From JBHIKY01 sp042139015 (lineage in GTDB: Bacteria; Bacillota; Bacilli; Bacillales; Marinococcaceae): 64,000 nucleotides of DNA. The stretch is taken from positions 1 to 64,000 of the forward strand of contig NZ_JBHIKY010000017.1 in assembly GCF_042139015.1 (NCBI RefSeq). Direction: 5' to 3'. The position numbers and the translations under genes are program-made. Below, one piece after another: positions 1-8,184 of this stretch (its first letter is position 1; each line of letters begins with the position of its first letter). The notes beneath the pieces were generated by a model. It was not told the DNA's origin, made no database searches, and worked only from the letters and a program-made list of their open reading frames with translations.

Positions 1-36
1 AAAGTAACAAGACACCCCAAAACATCTGAAATTTTA

Positions 37-78
37 GGACCCTTTTATTCCAATAGAGGAATAAAAGGGTCCTTTTTT
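37..78 (+). terminator. Strong rho-independent terminator
   Basis: A perfect 15-bp stem (37-51 with 58-72) around a 6-nt loop is followed by six T residues. It would end a plus-strand transcript entering from outside the window. No gene is visible before it in the first 36 bases. Confidence 0.85.
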
Positions 79-126
79 GAACTTCCGTTTTTGTTGGAGA
101 TAAAATGCAGGTTTTTCAGCAGCCTC

Positions 127-256
127 GAAGAGCAGCGGCTGAAGATCCGCCGGGCGCGGGTTTCGCCCGGTTAGCTGAAGCGCTGCCCACGGAAAGCGAA
201 GGACTTGTCCACTGCTTTTTTTACCATGCAAAAGGGGCGAGAATCATTTATGATAC
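127..256 (-). repeat. Dispersed long-hairpin repeat, copy A
   Basis: These 130 nt recur almost unchanged at 34155-34284 (same orientation) and at 13003-13132 (opposite orientation). The interior folds into a long hairpin: GCAGCG pairs with CGCTGC, and CCGGGCG pairs with CGCCCGG. A GGACTTGTCC palindrome lies on one side. An adjoining hairpin has ATCAT/ATGAT arms flanked by GGGGC and GCCCC and is shared with copy B. The GC-rich repeat stands out from its AT-rich surroundings. The open frames crossing it have no ribosome site. Copy A lacks the extra 80 nt that copies B and C share. The stretch 1-270 otherwise holds only the terminator at 37-78. Confidence 0.9.
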
Positions 257-270
257 AGCCCCTTTTCGTA

Positions 271-801
271 TTAATATCCCCAATGGCCTGCGATAAACTC
301 ATCACGTCCTGAACGTTCTCGATCTTGTTCGTACTGCTTTTTGTGAGTTTTATAAAAATTTTGGTGATGTTTTTCCGCTGGATAAAAATGCTCTGCTGGC
401 ATGATTTTTGTAACAATTTCATTTTGAAAGCGGCCGCTTTCCTCAATTTCCTCACGTGACTGCACCGCAAGCTCTTTTTGCTTCTCGTTATGATAGAATA
501 TTGCAGTACGATACTGTGGCCCGCGGTCTTGAAACTGTCCGTTGCCATCAGTAGGATCGATCTGCGGCCAATAAATCTCTAATAATTTTTTATAAGGAAA
601 TACCCTTGGATCAAATAGTATCTGCACTGCTTCAAAGTGGCCGGTTGTACCAGTTTTCACCTGTTCATATGAAGGGTTTTGGAGATCTCCCCCTGTATAT
701 CCGGAAATCACCTGATGTATTCCTTCCATTTCATCGAAAGGCTTCACCATACACCAGAAGCATCCTCCAGCGAACGTAGCTTTTTCAAATGGCTCCTGCA
801 A
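271..801 (-). CDS. msrA: Peptide-methionine (S)-S-oxide reductase MsrA
   Basis: This is a thioredoxin-dependent repair enzyme that reduces the S-epimer of methionine sulfoxide in oxidised cytoplasmic proteins. The N-terminus carries the family signature GGCFWC, with catalytic Cys at about residue 14, followed by the MVKPFDE and SGYTGG blocks. The length of about 176 aa is normal for MsrA. I prefer a TTG start at 801: it sits after GGAGGTG at good spacing and leaves a short leader before the signature. An in-frame ATG at 814-816 would add five residues, but its GGAG is only three bases away. A TTGACG -35-like box lies upstream on the minus strand. No MsrB domain is fused and no msrB lies alongside. 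It appears monocistronic and ends at repeat copy A. Confidence 0.93.
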   Translation of the reverse strand: MQEPFEKATFAGGCFWCMVKPFDEMEGIHQVISGYTGGDLQNPSYEQVKTGTTGHFEAVQILFDPRVFPYKKLLEIYWPQIDPTDGNGQFQDRGPQYRTAIFYHNEKQKELAVQSREEIEESGRFQNEIVTKIMPAEHFYPAEKHHQNFYKTHKKQYEQDRERSGRDEFIAGHWGY

Positions 802-906
802 GTTATCACCTCCCATAATCTCCTTTTATCATAACGTATAATTAATAAGAATCGTCAAGTCATTAGACTATAGAGTTTTAAAATAAAACTTTGCTCATTT
901 AAAGGG

Positions 907-935
907 TTGATTGATTAAAGGAAGAGAGATAAAAT
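907..935 (+). promoter_or_regulatory. Putative sigma-A promoter for the BASS transporter
   Basis: TTGATT (907-912), a 17-nt spacer and TAAAAT (930-935) lie about 38 bases before the transporter start. The match to consensus is reasonable but not perfect. Confidence 0.45.
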
Positions 936-972
936 GACAAAATGAATAGAGTTTAAAAAGGGCGGGGATAAA

Positions 973-1902
973 ATGAATCGATTAAATCTTTTTGTAAATA
1001 AGTATTTTGCAGTTTTTGTTATTATAATTTCTTTGATTGCCTATATTCTGCCAGAATTTTTTTCGGGAATTACGGATTATATTATTATTTTACTTGGCAT
1101 AATTATGTTTGGTATGGGTTTAACCTTAAAGATTTCTGATTTTAAAGTGGTGGTTCAAAAGCCGCTTCCAGTATTTGCTGGTGTTGCTGCACAATTCGTT
1201 ATTATGCCGCTCGCAGCATTTCTTATTGCAGTTTTACTGCAGCTTCCTCCGGAAATAGCCGCCGGATTAGTACTTGTTGGCGCATGCCCTGGAGGCACAG
1301 CCTCGAATGTAATGGTTTATTTGGCAAAAGGGGATGTACCAGTGTCTGTGGCGATGACTTCTGTATCGACGATGCTTGCTCCGTTGTTAACGCCGGTTGT
1401 TTTGCTTTTGCTGGCTGACGAATGGCTTCCTGTGGATCCGCTTTCCATGTTTATATCTATTTTTCAAGTAATCATTATCCCGATTGCGTTAGGGATCCTG
1501 GTAAACAAGTGGAGTCCAGGAGTAGTGGCAAGAAGCGTAAAAATTCTGCCTCTCGTGTCTATGACTGCGATTATCGCTATCGTTGCTGGTGTCGTCGGCG
1601 TAAATAAAGAAAATATCGCGTCAACCGGACTGCTCGTTTTCGCAGCTGTTATTCTACATAATGGCTTTGGTCTGCTGCTTGGATATGCCGCAGCAAAAGC
1701 AGCAGGTTTGGACGAAACGAAACGCCGGGCAATTTCTATTGAGGTCGGTATGCAGAATTCAGCTTTAGGCTCTCAGTTAGCGACGGTGCATTTTACTCCG
1801 CTGGCTGCACTTCCAAGTGCTATATTTTCCGTGTGGCATAATATTTCGGGTCCGCTTGTGGTCTCGCTCTGGGGAAGAAGAGACCGTAATAGAGACCTAT
1901 AA
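973..1902 (+). CDS. Bile acid:sodium symporter (BASS) family transporter, YocS-like
   Basis: A 309-residue polytopic membrane protein with about nine or ten hydrophobic segments. It carries the BASS hallmarks: a glycine/proline-rich block (VGACPGGTASNVMVYLAKGD, around residues 102-121) and a later EVGMQNSALG motif (around residue 257) that in the family helps form the sodium sites. Members use the sodium gradient to import organic anions such as bile acids, pantoate or keto acids; the substrate here cannot be told from sequence. A GGCGGGG ribosome site precedes the ATG. The gene stands alone, convergent with glgP across a shared terminator, and resembles B. subtilis YocS in size and motifs. 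Confidence 0.88.
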   Translation: MNRLNLFVNKYFAVFVIIISLIAYILPEFFSGITDYIIILLGIIMFGMGLTLKISDFKVVVQKPLPVFAGVAAQFVIMPLAAFLIAVLLQLPPEIAAGLVLVGACPGGTASNVMVYLAKGDVPVSVAMTSVSTMLAPLLTPVVLLLLADEWLPVDPLSMFISIFQVIIIPIALGILVNKWSPGVVARSVKILPLVSMTAIIAIVAGVVGVNKENIASTGLLVFAAVILHNGFGLLLGYAAAKAAGLDETKRRAISIEVGMQNSALGSQLATVHFTPLAALPSAIFSVWHNISGPLVVSLWGRRDRNRDL

Positions 1903-1962
1903 TAATCAGGAAGGGATTCGTTGAAGAATGTTACTTATTTTTCACTCCCTGGGCAGTACAAA

Positions 1963-1995
1963 AGTCGTTCCTCATTAATGAGGAACGACTCCTTT
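1963..1995. terminator. Bidirectional terminator overlapping the end of glgP
   Basis: A perfect 28-nt palindrome (1963-1990) is followed by a T-rich tract on the plus strand, suiting the transporter gene. On the minus strand the same stem contains the last codons and the TAA stop (1975-1977) of glgP. Its T tail in that direction is shorter. Confidence 0.75.
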
Positions 1996-4407
1996 TTGTG
2001 GTAGACGCCATATTTCCGAAGCATATTCCTTTATGGTTCGGTCGCTTGAAAATTTACCAGAATGAGCAATGTTGGTAATGCTCATTTCCATCCATTTCTT
2101 TTTGTTTCGGTACACCTGCTCGATTCTTTCCTGTGTTTCCTCGTATTGATCGAAATCCTTAAGCACAAAATATTCGTCATTGTGTGAAAGCAGGTTATAA
2201 TAAATATCTTTAAAGTCTAGATCTCTTCCAAAAAAACCGTCCCGGAGCTGGTGTAATATGGCCTGAAGGCGCTCATCGGTATTATATAAGTCCTGAGCAG
2301 AGTACCCTCCAAGCTGATAATAATCCAGCACTTCTTCAGCCGTGAGTCCAAAAATAAAGATATTATCCTTTCCAACCATATCATGGATCTCAACATTTGC
2401 TCCATCCAGTGTTCCAATAGTCAAGGCACCGTTCATCATCAGTTTCATATTTCCGGTACCGGAAGCTTCTTTACTTGCTGTAGAGATTTGTTCACTCACG
2501 TCTGTCGCAGGAATGATTTTTTCGGCCAGACTGACATTATAATTTTCCATGAAAACTACTTTTAATTTGTCCTTGACCTGTGGATCATGATTGATTAAAT
2601 CAGCCGCTGCTAATATCAGACGAATGACCTGTTTAGCAAAATGATATCCGGGCGCTGCCTTCGCACCGAAAATGAACGTTCTCGGAGTAATATCGAGATG
2701 AGGGTTTTCCTTTAAGGTGTTATACAGATAAATAACATGAAAAATGTTTAATAGCTGTCTCTTGTACCCGTGCAGACGCTTAATCTGGACATCAAAAATA
2801 GATCTGTCATCAACGATAATACCAGTATTCTCTTTTATATGGGCAGCAAGAACCTGCTTATTATAATTCTTTACCTCGGCAGCTTTCTGCTGGAATGAGG
2901 AGTCACCGGCAAAACGGAGTAATTTTATTAAATCCTTTGGCCGTTCCTTCCATTGGTCTCCAATAGCAGAGGAGATGATATCTGATAACTCGGGGTTAGC
3001 TTGAATGAGCCAGCGCCTGTGTGTAATTCCGTTTGTCTTATTATTAAACTTTTCAGGGTACAAATGATAAAAGTGCTTCATCTCTTTCTTTTTTAGAATT
3101 TCAGTATGAATCTTTGCGACCCCGTTTACGCTGTGGCTGCCAACGATAGCAAGGTGAGCCATTTTCACCTGGCCATGGCTGATGACGGCAAGTTCTGGAA
3201 TCAAATGTCTCATATCCTTATGATCAAACCAGAGCCCCTGACAAAAACGTTCATTGACCTCATCAATAATCATAAAGATTCTCGGCAGCAGTGAAGCAAG
3301 CAGGTCAGAAGGCCAGGTTTCAAGTGCTTCAATCAGTGTTGTATGATTTGTATAAGCCACAGTTGACGTAGTGATACTCCAGGCTTCCTCCCAGCCGAAA
3401 CCTTCTTCATCCATCAGAATTCGCATTAATTCAGGAACTACTAAGCTTGGATGAGTGTCATTTATTTGTATGGATACCTTTTCAGAAAATCTGGATAAAG
3501 ATAAGTTCTGATGCTTTTTAAACGAACGTATGATGCTTTGTAAGCCGGCTGAAACTAGAAAATATTGCTGTTTGAGACGGAGCCGCTTTCCTTCAAAGTG
3601 AGAGTCGTCGGGATATAAAAACTCAGATATCTGCTCTACTGAACGTTTATAGGCAAGGTAATCCTGATAATGATGAGCTGTTTCATCCCACTCATCTTCG
3701 TTAGCGGTAGAAGGCTCTGCACTCCATAGACGCAGCGTATTCACCGTTTTATTGTTATATCCAGTGACAGGAACATCATATGGTATGGCTGTAACAGTTT
3801 CTGCTCCTTTTAACGAAAATAAAAGCCTCCCTTTACTTTCTTTCATTTCGATTTCTCCACCAAATTGAACAGGTATAGAAAGGTCAGAGCGCCTTGTTTC
3901 CCAGACATAATCTTCCTTAAGCCAATAATCAGGCAGCTCAACTTGATTTCCATTGATAAAACGCTGTTCAAATAACCCGTATTTGTAGCGGATGCCGCAG
4001 CCGTGGCCCGGCATCTGCAGGGAAGCGAGAGAGTCAAGGAAACACGCTGCCAGCCGTCCAAGTCCGCCGTTTCCCAGTCCCGCATCATGTTCACAGGCAT
4101 AAACATTTTCCGGAGAAAACCCAAGAGAATTAAGAGCTTCATTCGTGCTTGTAAGCATTTCTAAATTCAGCAGATTTGACTCCATCAAACGTCCAAGTAG
4201 AAACTCCATCGAGAAATAATATACTTGTTTATTTTTATCCTGCTTATACGTTTCATGGGTATGAAACCAATCCTTATTAACCTTATCCATAATTATTGTG
4301 CTTAAGGCAATATAAATATCATTTTCAGTTGCTTCTTTTTCCGTTTTTCCCAATACACTGCTTAAAGCGTTTCGAATTGCTTCTTTCATTTCTGCTTTTT
4401 TCATCAT
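1975..4407 (-). CDS. glgP: Glycogen phosphorylase GlgP
   Basis: It cleaves alpha-1,4 links of glycogen with phosphate to release glucose-1-phosphate, using pyridoxal phosphate. The 810-residue length is normal for bacterial phosphorylases. The PLP block SGTGNMK is present with its lysine near residue 654, and so is the following GTLDGANVE segment. The N-terminal part has the typical YYFSMEFLLGR and GNGGLGRLAACFLDS motifs. It is the last gene of glgB-glgC-glgD-glgA-glgP, 43 nt after glgA, with a GGAG ribosome site before an ATGATG start. The stop codon is buried in a terminator palindrome. Having the degrading enzyme in the same operon as the synthetic ones matches B. subtilis. Confidence 0.97.
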   Translation of the reverse strand: MMKKAEMKEAIRNALSSVLGKTEKEATENDIYIALSTIIMDKVNKDWFHTHETYKQDKNKQVYYFSMEFLLGRLMESNLLNLEMLTSTNEALNSLGFSPENVYACEHDAGLGNGGLGRLAACFLDSLASLQMPGHGCGIRYKYGLFEQRFINGNQVELPDYWLKEDYVWETRRSDLSIPVQFGGEIEMKESKGRLLFSLKGAETVTAIPYDVPVTGYNNKTVNTLRLWSAEPSTANEDEWDETAHHYQDYLAYKRSVEQISEFLYPDDSHFEGKRLRLKQQYFLVSAGLQSIIRSFKKHQNLSLSRFSEKVSIQINDTHPSLVVPELMRILMDEEGFGWEEAWSITTSTVAYTNHTTLIEALETWPSDLLASLLPRIFMIIDEVNERFCQGLWFDHKDMRHLIPELAVISHGQVKMAHLAIVGSHSVNGVAKIHTEILKKKEMKHFYHLYPEKFNNKTNGITHRRWLIQANPELSDIISSAIGDQWKERPKDLIKLLRFAGDSSFQQKAAEVKNYNKQVLAAHIKENTGIIVDDRSIFDVQIKRLHGYKRQLLNIFHVIYLYNTLKENPHLDITPRTFIFGAKAAPGYHFAKQVIRLILAAADLINHDPQVKDKLKVVFMENYNVSLAEKIIPATDVSEQISTASKEASGTGNMKLMMNGALTIGTLDGANVEIHDMVGKDNIFIFGLTAEEVLDYYQLGGYSAQDLYNTDERLQAILHQLRDGFFGRDLDFKDIYYNLLSHNDEYFVLKDFDQYEETQERIEQVYRNKKKWMEMSITNIAHSGKFSSDRTIKEYASEIWRLPQKGVVPH

Positions 4408-4450
4408 TCATCCACTCCTGCCCCGGCGTGCCCCAGGAAATTTAGGAAAG

Positions 4451-5863
4451 TCAACGCAATAGCCCAGCATATAAGGAAAGATATTTTTCAGCTGATTGAT
4501 CCCAGCCTACAGAAGATGCATAGATGTTACGGTATAATGCCTGCAGATGCTCTGGCTGCTCATAAATTCTTTTAGCGTAGCGAATAGAGTTCAGCATGTC
4601 GTGAGCGTTAAAGTTTGTAAAGCTGAATCCATTTCCTTCTCCAGTGTGTTCATTAAAGGGAAAGACTGTATCCCGTAATCCACCGGTTTCCCTAACGATT
4701 GGAGCTGTTTCATACCTTAATGCAATCAATTGACCGAGTCCGCACGGTTCAAAACGGGAAGGCATAAGAAAGAAGTCAGCTCCAGCATACATTCTTCTTG
4801 CTAAACCTTCATCAAAATAAAACCGGACGGCAAGCTGTTCGGTAAAATGAGTAGAAGACATACCAAGTGCATGTTCAAGCTCCTGGTCCCCCGTACCGAG
4901 TACTGCCATTTGGAAACCTTCCGCCATAATTTCATCTATTAAATACGTAACAAGAGATAACCCTTTTTGATCAGCCAGTCGTGAGATAATGACAATCATC
5001 GGAATATCGGGATTTACAGGCAATCCTAATTCCTTTTGAAGACTCGTTTTGTTTTTCTTTTTTGCTGAAGGCGAGTGAAGATATGTTTCATTTAAATATC
5101 CGTCTTTCTCAGGGTGAAACGAGTCTTCATCAATGCCGTTTACGATTCCGGAGAAATCGTGGCTCCGCTCCCGCAGCAGCGGATCAAGTCCTTCTCCATA
5201 ATATGCGGTCTTAACCTCATCAGCATAAGAAGGGCTGACGGTCGTAATTTTATCCGCATGATAGATGGCAGCTTTCAAACAATTAAGGCCGCCTTTCCAC
5301 TCAAAACCATAGAAATGCTCAGGGCCGAGGTTTAATAATTCGTAAAACATTTCTCCCGGCATGGCACCCTGATACTGGAGATTGTGAATAGTAAATATTG
5401 ATTTTACATCCGGAAGCGGCTGTAAAATTTTAAGTAATGCAGGCACCAGGCCGGTCTGCCAATCATGGCTGTGAACAATATCTGGAATGAATGGCAGAAA
5501 TGCGAGAGCTTCAACGACTGCCCTGCTGAAGAAAACAAAGCGTTCACCGTCGTCAAAATAGCCATATGCCCCGTGCCGCCCGAAATAATGGTCATTTCTT
5601 ATAAAATAATACGTAATGCTTTCATGTTCAAGAACTAAAAGCGTCGCCTGCTGTCTTCGCCAGCCGACCGGAACAATAAAACTTCCCAGCTCTTTCATTG
5701 CTTGTTTGTAAGCAGCTGGAATGTCCATATAATACGGAAGAATAACTGAAGCTTCTGTATTGTCCTGTTGAGAGAGTGCCCGCGGAAGAGAACCGGCCAC
5801 ATCTGCGAGCCCTCCGGTCTTAATAAATGGTGTACATTCAGAAGCAGTGAATAAAACGCGCAT
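4451..5863 (-). CDS. glgA: Glycogen synthase GlgA (ADP-glucose dependent)
   Basis: It transfers glucose from ADP-glucose to the non-reducing end of alpha-1,4-glucan. It is a 470-residue GT5-family protein with the substrate-binding KTGGL motif at residues 15-19, the HDWQTG segment in the first Rossmann domain, and a C-terminal FEPCGLGQL block that binds ADP-sugar. A GGAGAGG ribosome site precedes the ATG. It starts 21 nt after glgD on the minus strand and is followed by glgP, so co-translation within the glycogen operon is likely. Confidence 0.97.
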   Translation of the reverse strand: MRVLFTASECTPFIKTGGLADVAGSLPRALSQQDNTEASVILPYYMDIPAAYKQAMKELGSFIVPVGWRRQQATLLVLEHESITYYFIRNDHYFGRHGAYGYFDDGERFVFFSRAVVEALAFLPFIPDIVHSHDWQTGLVPALLKILQPLPDVKSIFTIHNLQYQGAMPGEMFYELLNLGPEHFYGFEWKGGLNCLKAAIYHADKITTVSPSYADEVKTAYYGEGLDPLLRERSHDFSGIVNGIDEDSFHPEKDGYLNETYLHSPSAKKKNKTSLQKELGLPVNPDIPMIVIISRLADQKGLSLVTYLIDEIMAEGFQMAVLGTGDQELEHALGMSSTHFTEQLAVRFYFDEGLARRMYAGADFFLMPSRFEPCGLGQLIALRYETAPIVRETGGLRDTVFPFNEHTGEGNGFSFTNFNAHDMLNSIRYAKRIYEQPEHLQALYRNIYASSVGWDQSAEKYLSLYAGLLR

Positions 5864-5884
5864 GATTGAGGCACCTCTCCTACA

Positions 5885-6991
5885 TTACATGGATTTTCGT
5901 TTTGCGATGACAAATGGGTGTTCAGATGCCCCTAAAAGCTTTTTGTCAGGTGAAACGGACACATCTTTATCAAGTACAACATATTCAAGGTCTGCTCCGT
6001 TTTTGATGCGGCAGCGCTGCATGATAATGGAGTTTTTCACTTTTGCACCCGGCTCGACTTTTACGCCGCGGAATAAAATGCTGTTTTCGACTTCTCCTTT
6101 AATATCACAGCCGTTTGCTATTAGAGAGTTTTTTACGTTGATATTTCCATTATAGCGTGCAGGGGGTTCATCTTTAACTTTTGTATAAATCAATTGATTA
6201 TCGAAAAAGAGACTGCGGTAGTTTTCAGATTCAAGCAGTTTCATGTTCTGTTTATAATAGCTTTCCAGGGAATTAATTACGGCCGCATAACCTTCATACT
6301 CAAAGGTTTGTATGTGAAGTCTGTCAATGTTTCGTTTGATTCCATCGTGGAAAAAGCTGTCTTTACCATGGGCAATACATTCTTCTACGAGGTCAAGGAG
6401 AAGCCGTTTTCCAATAATATATATACCAGTAAAAACCTTATTGTTAGCCTTTTCATTTGTAATCGCTTCAACCCAGCCATTGTCATCATTGATGATTTTC
6501 ATACATTGTTTATGCTCTTCTTCCGGAGTTTCAAATGTCGATGAAATTAACGTAACATCTGCTTCAGTTCTTAAATGATGTCGAAATGCTTCTGTCAGAG
6601 GAACATTTCCAATAAATTGACTGCCGCTGACTACTACATATTGAGCGACTCCACGTGTGAAGTAGTCACGATTATTGTGAAAGTGCTGCAAATCTCCTTT
6701 AGAAACATCTGTCGGGTCATTCCAGTCTGGTGGAAGGATAAAGAGGCCGCCTCTTTTACGGTCAAGGTCCCATTCTGAGCCAATGCCGAGGTGATCCATC
6801 AAGGAGCGGTATTTATTTCTCGCAAACACAGCTATCTCATTAATATTTGCATTGCTCATATTAGAGAGAGCAAAATCAATCAGCCGGTATCTTCCTGCAA
6901 AAGGAGCGGCTGCGCCGCACCGAAAGTAAGTTAGTTCGTTTAAAAAATCATGCTCTGGATCAAGATTTACTACTCCCATCATTGTTGCCAT
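5885..6991 (-). CDS. glgD: ADP-glucose pyrophosphorylase accessory subunit GlgD
   Basis: A 368-residue GlgC paralogue that in Bacillus forms a mixed complex with GlgC and raises its activity. The N-terminal nucleotidyltransferase domain keeps the GRYRLIDFALSNM block but lacks the GGxGxRL nucleotide loop seen in GlgC, as expected for a regulatory subunit. The C-terminal third carries a left-handed beta-helix-like hexapeptide region (for example CDIKGEVENSILF). An AAAGGA ribosome site lies about 10 nt before the ATG. It follows glgC by 38 nt. The start ATG at 6991 is the only well-placed one. Confidence 0.95.
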   Translation of the reverse strand: MATMMGVVNLDPEHDFLNELTYFRCGAAAPFAGRYRLIDFALSNMSNANINEIAVFARNKYRSLMDHLGIGSEWDLDRKRGGLFILPPDWNDPTDVSKGDLQHFHNNRDYFTRGVAQYVVVSGSQFIGNVPLTEAFRHHLRTEADVTLISSTFETPEEEHKQCMKIINDDNGWVEAITNEKANNKVFTGIYIIGKRLLLDLVEECIAHGKDSFFHDGIKRNIDRLHIQTFEYEGYAAVINSLESYYKQNMKLLESENYRSLFFDNQLIYTKVKDEPPARYNGNINVKNSLIANGCDIKGEVENSILFRGVKVEPGAKVKNSIIMQRCRIKNGADLEYVVLDKDVSVSPDKKLLGASEHPFVIAKRKSM

Positions 6992-7029
6992 GAATGCTTC
7001 ATCCTTTCTCTTTAGAATTTATCAGAGTA

Positions 7030-8184
7030 TCACGTCTGCTTTGCTATCGTGAACTTTTCGAATTGAGTGTCGTTATCTATAACGATTAATTCTTTTGAAA
7101 GGCCAGGCTTAATATAGCAGCCTTTAGGAATTTTTGTCCCGGCTTTTACAATTACTCTGTCAAGGACAGCACCCTCACCGACGGTAACCTCGGGCATGAT
7201 GACAGAATCAGTAAGTTTCGCATTTTTTCCAACTTCTACTCCAAAGAATAAAATAGAACTGTGAACTTCCCCGAAGATTTGACATCCTTCATTTATTAAG
7301 GAACGTCTAACATTTGCTTCTGCTCCGATGTAATGCGGAGGATAATTGGGGTTTACTGTATAAATCCTCCAATTATTGTCGTCAAGACGCAGCTCAGGGT
7401 CCTCGCGTAAAAGGTCCATATTTGCCTGCCAATAGCTTTCGATTGTGCCAACATCCTTCCAGTAGCCCCGGAAAGGAAATGCAGAGAGCTTCTTACCGTT
7501 ATCGATCATCGCCGGGATGATATCCTTGCCGAAGTCATGAGAAGAGGCAGGGTTCCTCGCATCTGCAAGCAGATATTCTCTTAAAGCCTTCCAGTTAAAT
7601 ATATAAATGCCCATTGAAGCAAGGTTGTTTTTTGCATTTTCCGGCTTTTCCTGAAATTCAGTAATGTTATAATCTGCATCTGTATTCATTATTCCGAACC
7701 GGGATGTTTCTTCCCATGGTACTTCTATGACAGATATGGTAGAGTCTGCCTGCTGCTCTTTATGAAAGTCGAGCATGGCACCGTAGTTCATTTTATAAAT
7801 GTGGTCACCTGAAATAATTAAAACATATTCAGGATTATACTGATCTATAAAATGAACGTTTTGGTAAATAGCATCCGCTGTACCTTTGTACCAGTCTCCC
7901 CCTTCTTTCCCTGTGTACGGCGGCAGGGTTGTAACTCCTCCGTCTTTTCTGTCCATGTCCCACGGCCTGCCGATGCCCAGGTGATCATTTAAGGCAAGCG
8001 GTGCATATTGAGTTAGTACACCGACCGTGTCTATACCGGAATTCGTACAATTACTGAGAGTAAAATCAATAATTCTGTATTTCCCTCCGAAAAATACTGC
8101 AGGTTTAGCCATATCCTTTGTTAATAGTCCGAGTCTTTTACCTTCCCCTCCGGCTAACAGCATTCCAACACATTCTTTTTTCAT
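7030..8184 (-). CDS. glgC: Glucose-1-phosphate adenylyltransferase GlgC
   Basis: It makes ADP-glucose from ATP and glucose-1-phosphate, the committed step of glycogen synthesis. The 384-residue protein has the nucleotide loop GGEGKRLG near residue 12, the KPAVFFGGKYRIIDF block, the SGDHIYKM catalytic loop, the WKDVGTIESYW segment and a C-terminal hexapeptide-repeat domain. Its ATG overlaps the glgB stop codon (ATGA), with a GAGGAGG ribosome site inside the end of glgB, so translation is probably coupled. Glucose-1-phosphate would come from pgcA, about 5 kb away. Confidence 0.97.
   Translation of the reverse strand: MKKECVGMLLAGGEGKRLGLLTKDMAKPAVFFGGKYRIIDFTLSNCTNSGIDTVGVLTQYAPLALNDHLGIGRPWDMDRKDGGVTTLPPYTGKEGGDWYKGTADAIYQNVHFIDQYNPEYVLIISGDHIYKMNYGAMLDFHKEQQADSTISVIEVPWEETSRFGIMNTDADYNITEFQEKPENAKNNLASMGIYIFNWKALREYLLADARNPASSHDFGKDIIPAMIDNGKKLSAFPFRGYWKDVGTIESYWQANMDLLREDPELRLDDNNWRIYTVNPNYPPHYIGAEANVRRSLINEGCQIFGEVHSSILFFGVEVGKNAKLTDSVIMPEVTVGEGAVLDRVIVKAGTKIPKGCYIKPGLSKELIVIDNDTQFEKFTIAKQT

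Noticed and set aside
34..231. Open frame inside repeat copy A whose first 35 residues recur at 13028-13255
   Set aside because: The shared peptide only reflects the shared DNA repeat. There is no ribosome site, the downstream parts differ, and the repeat is a hairpin.
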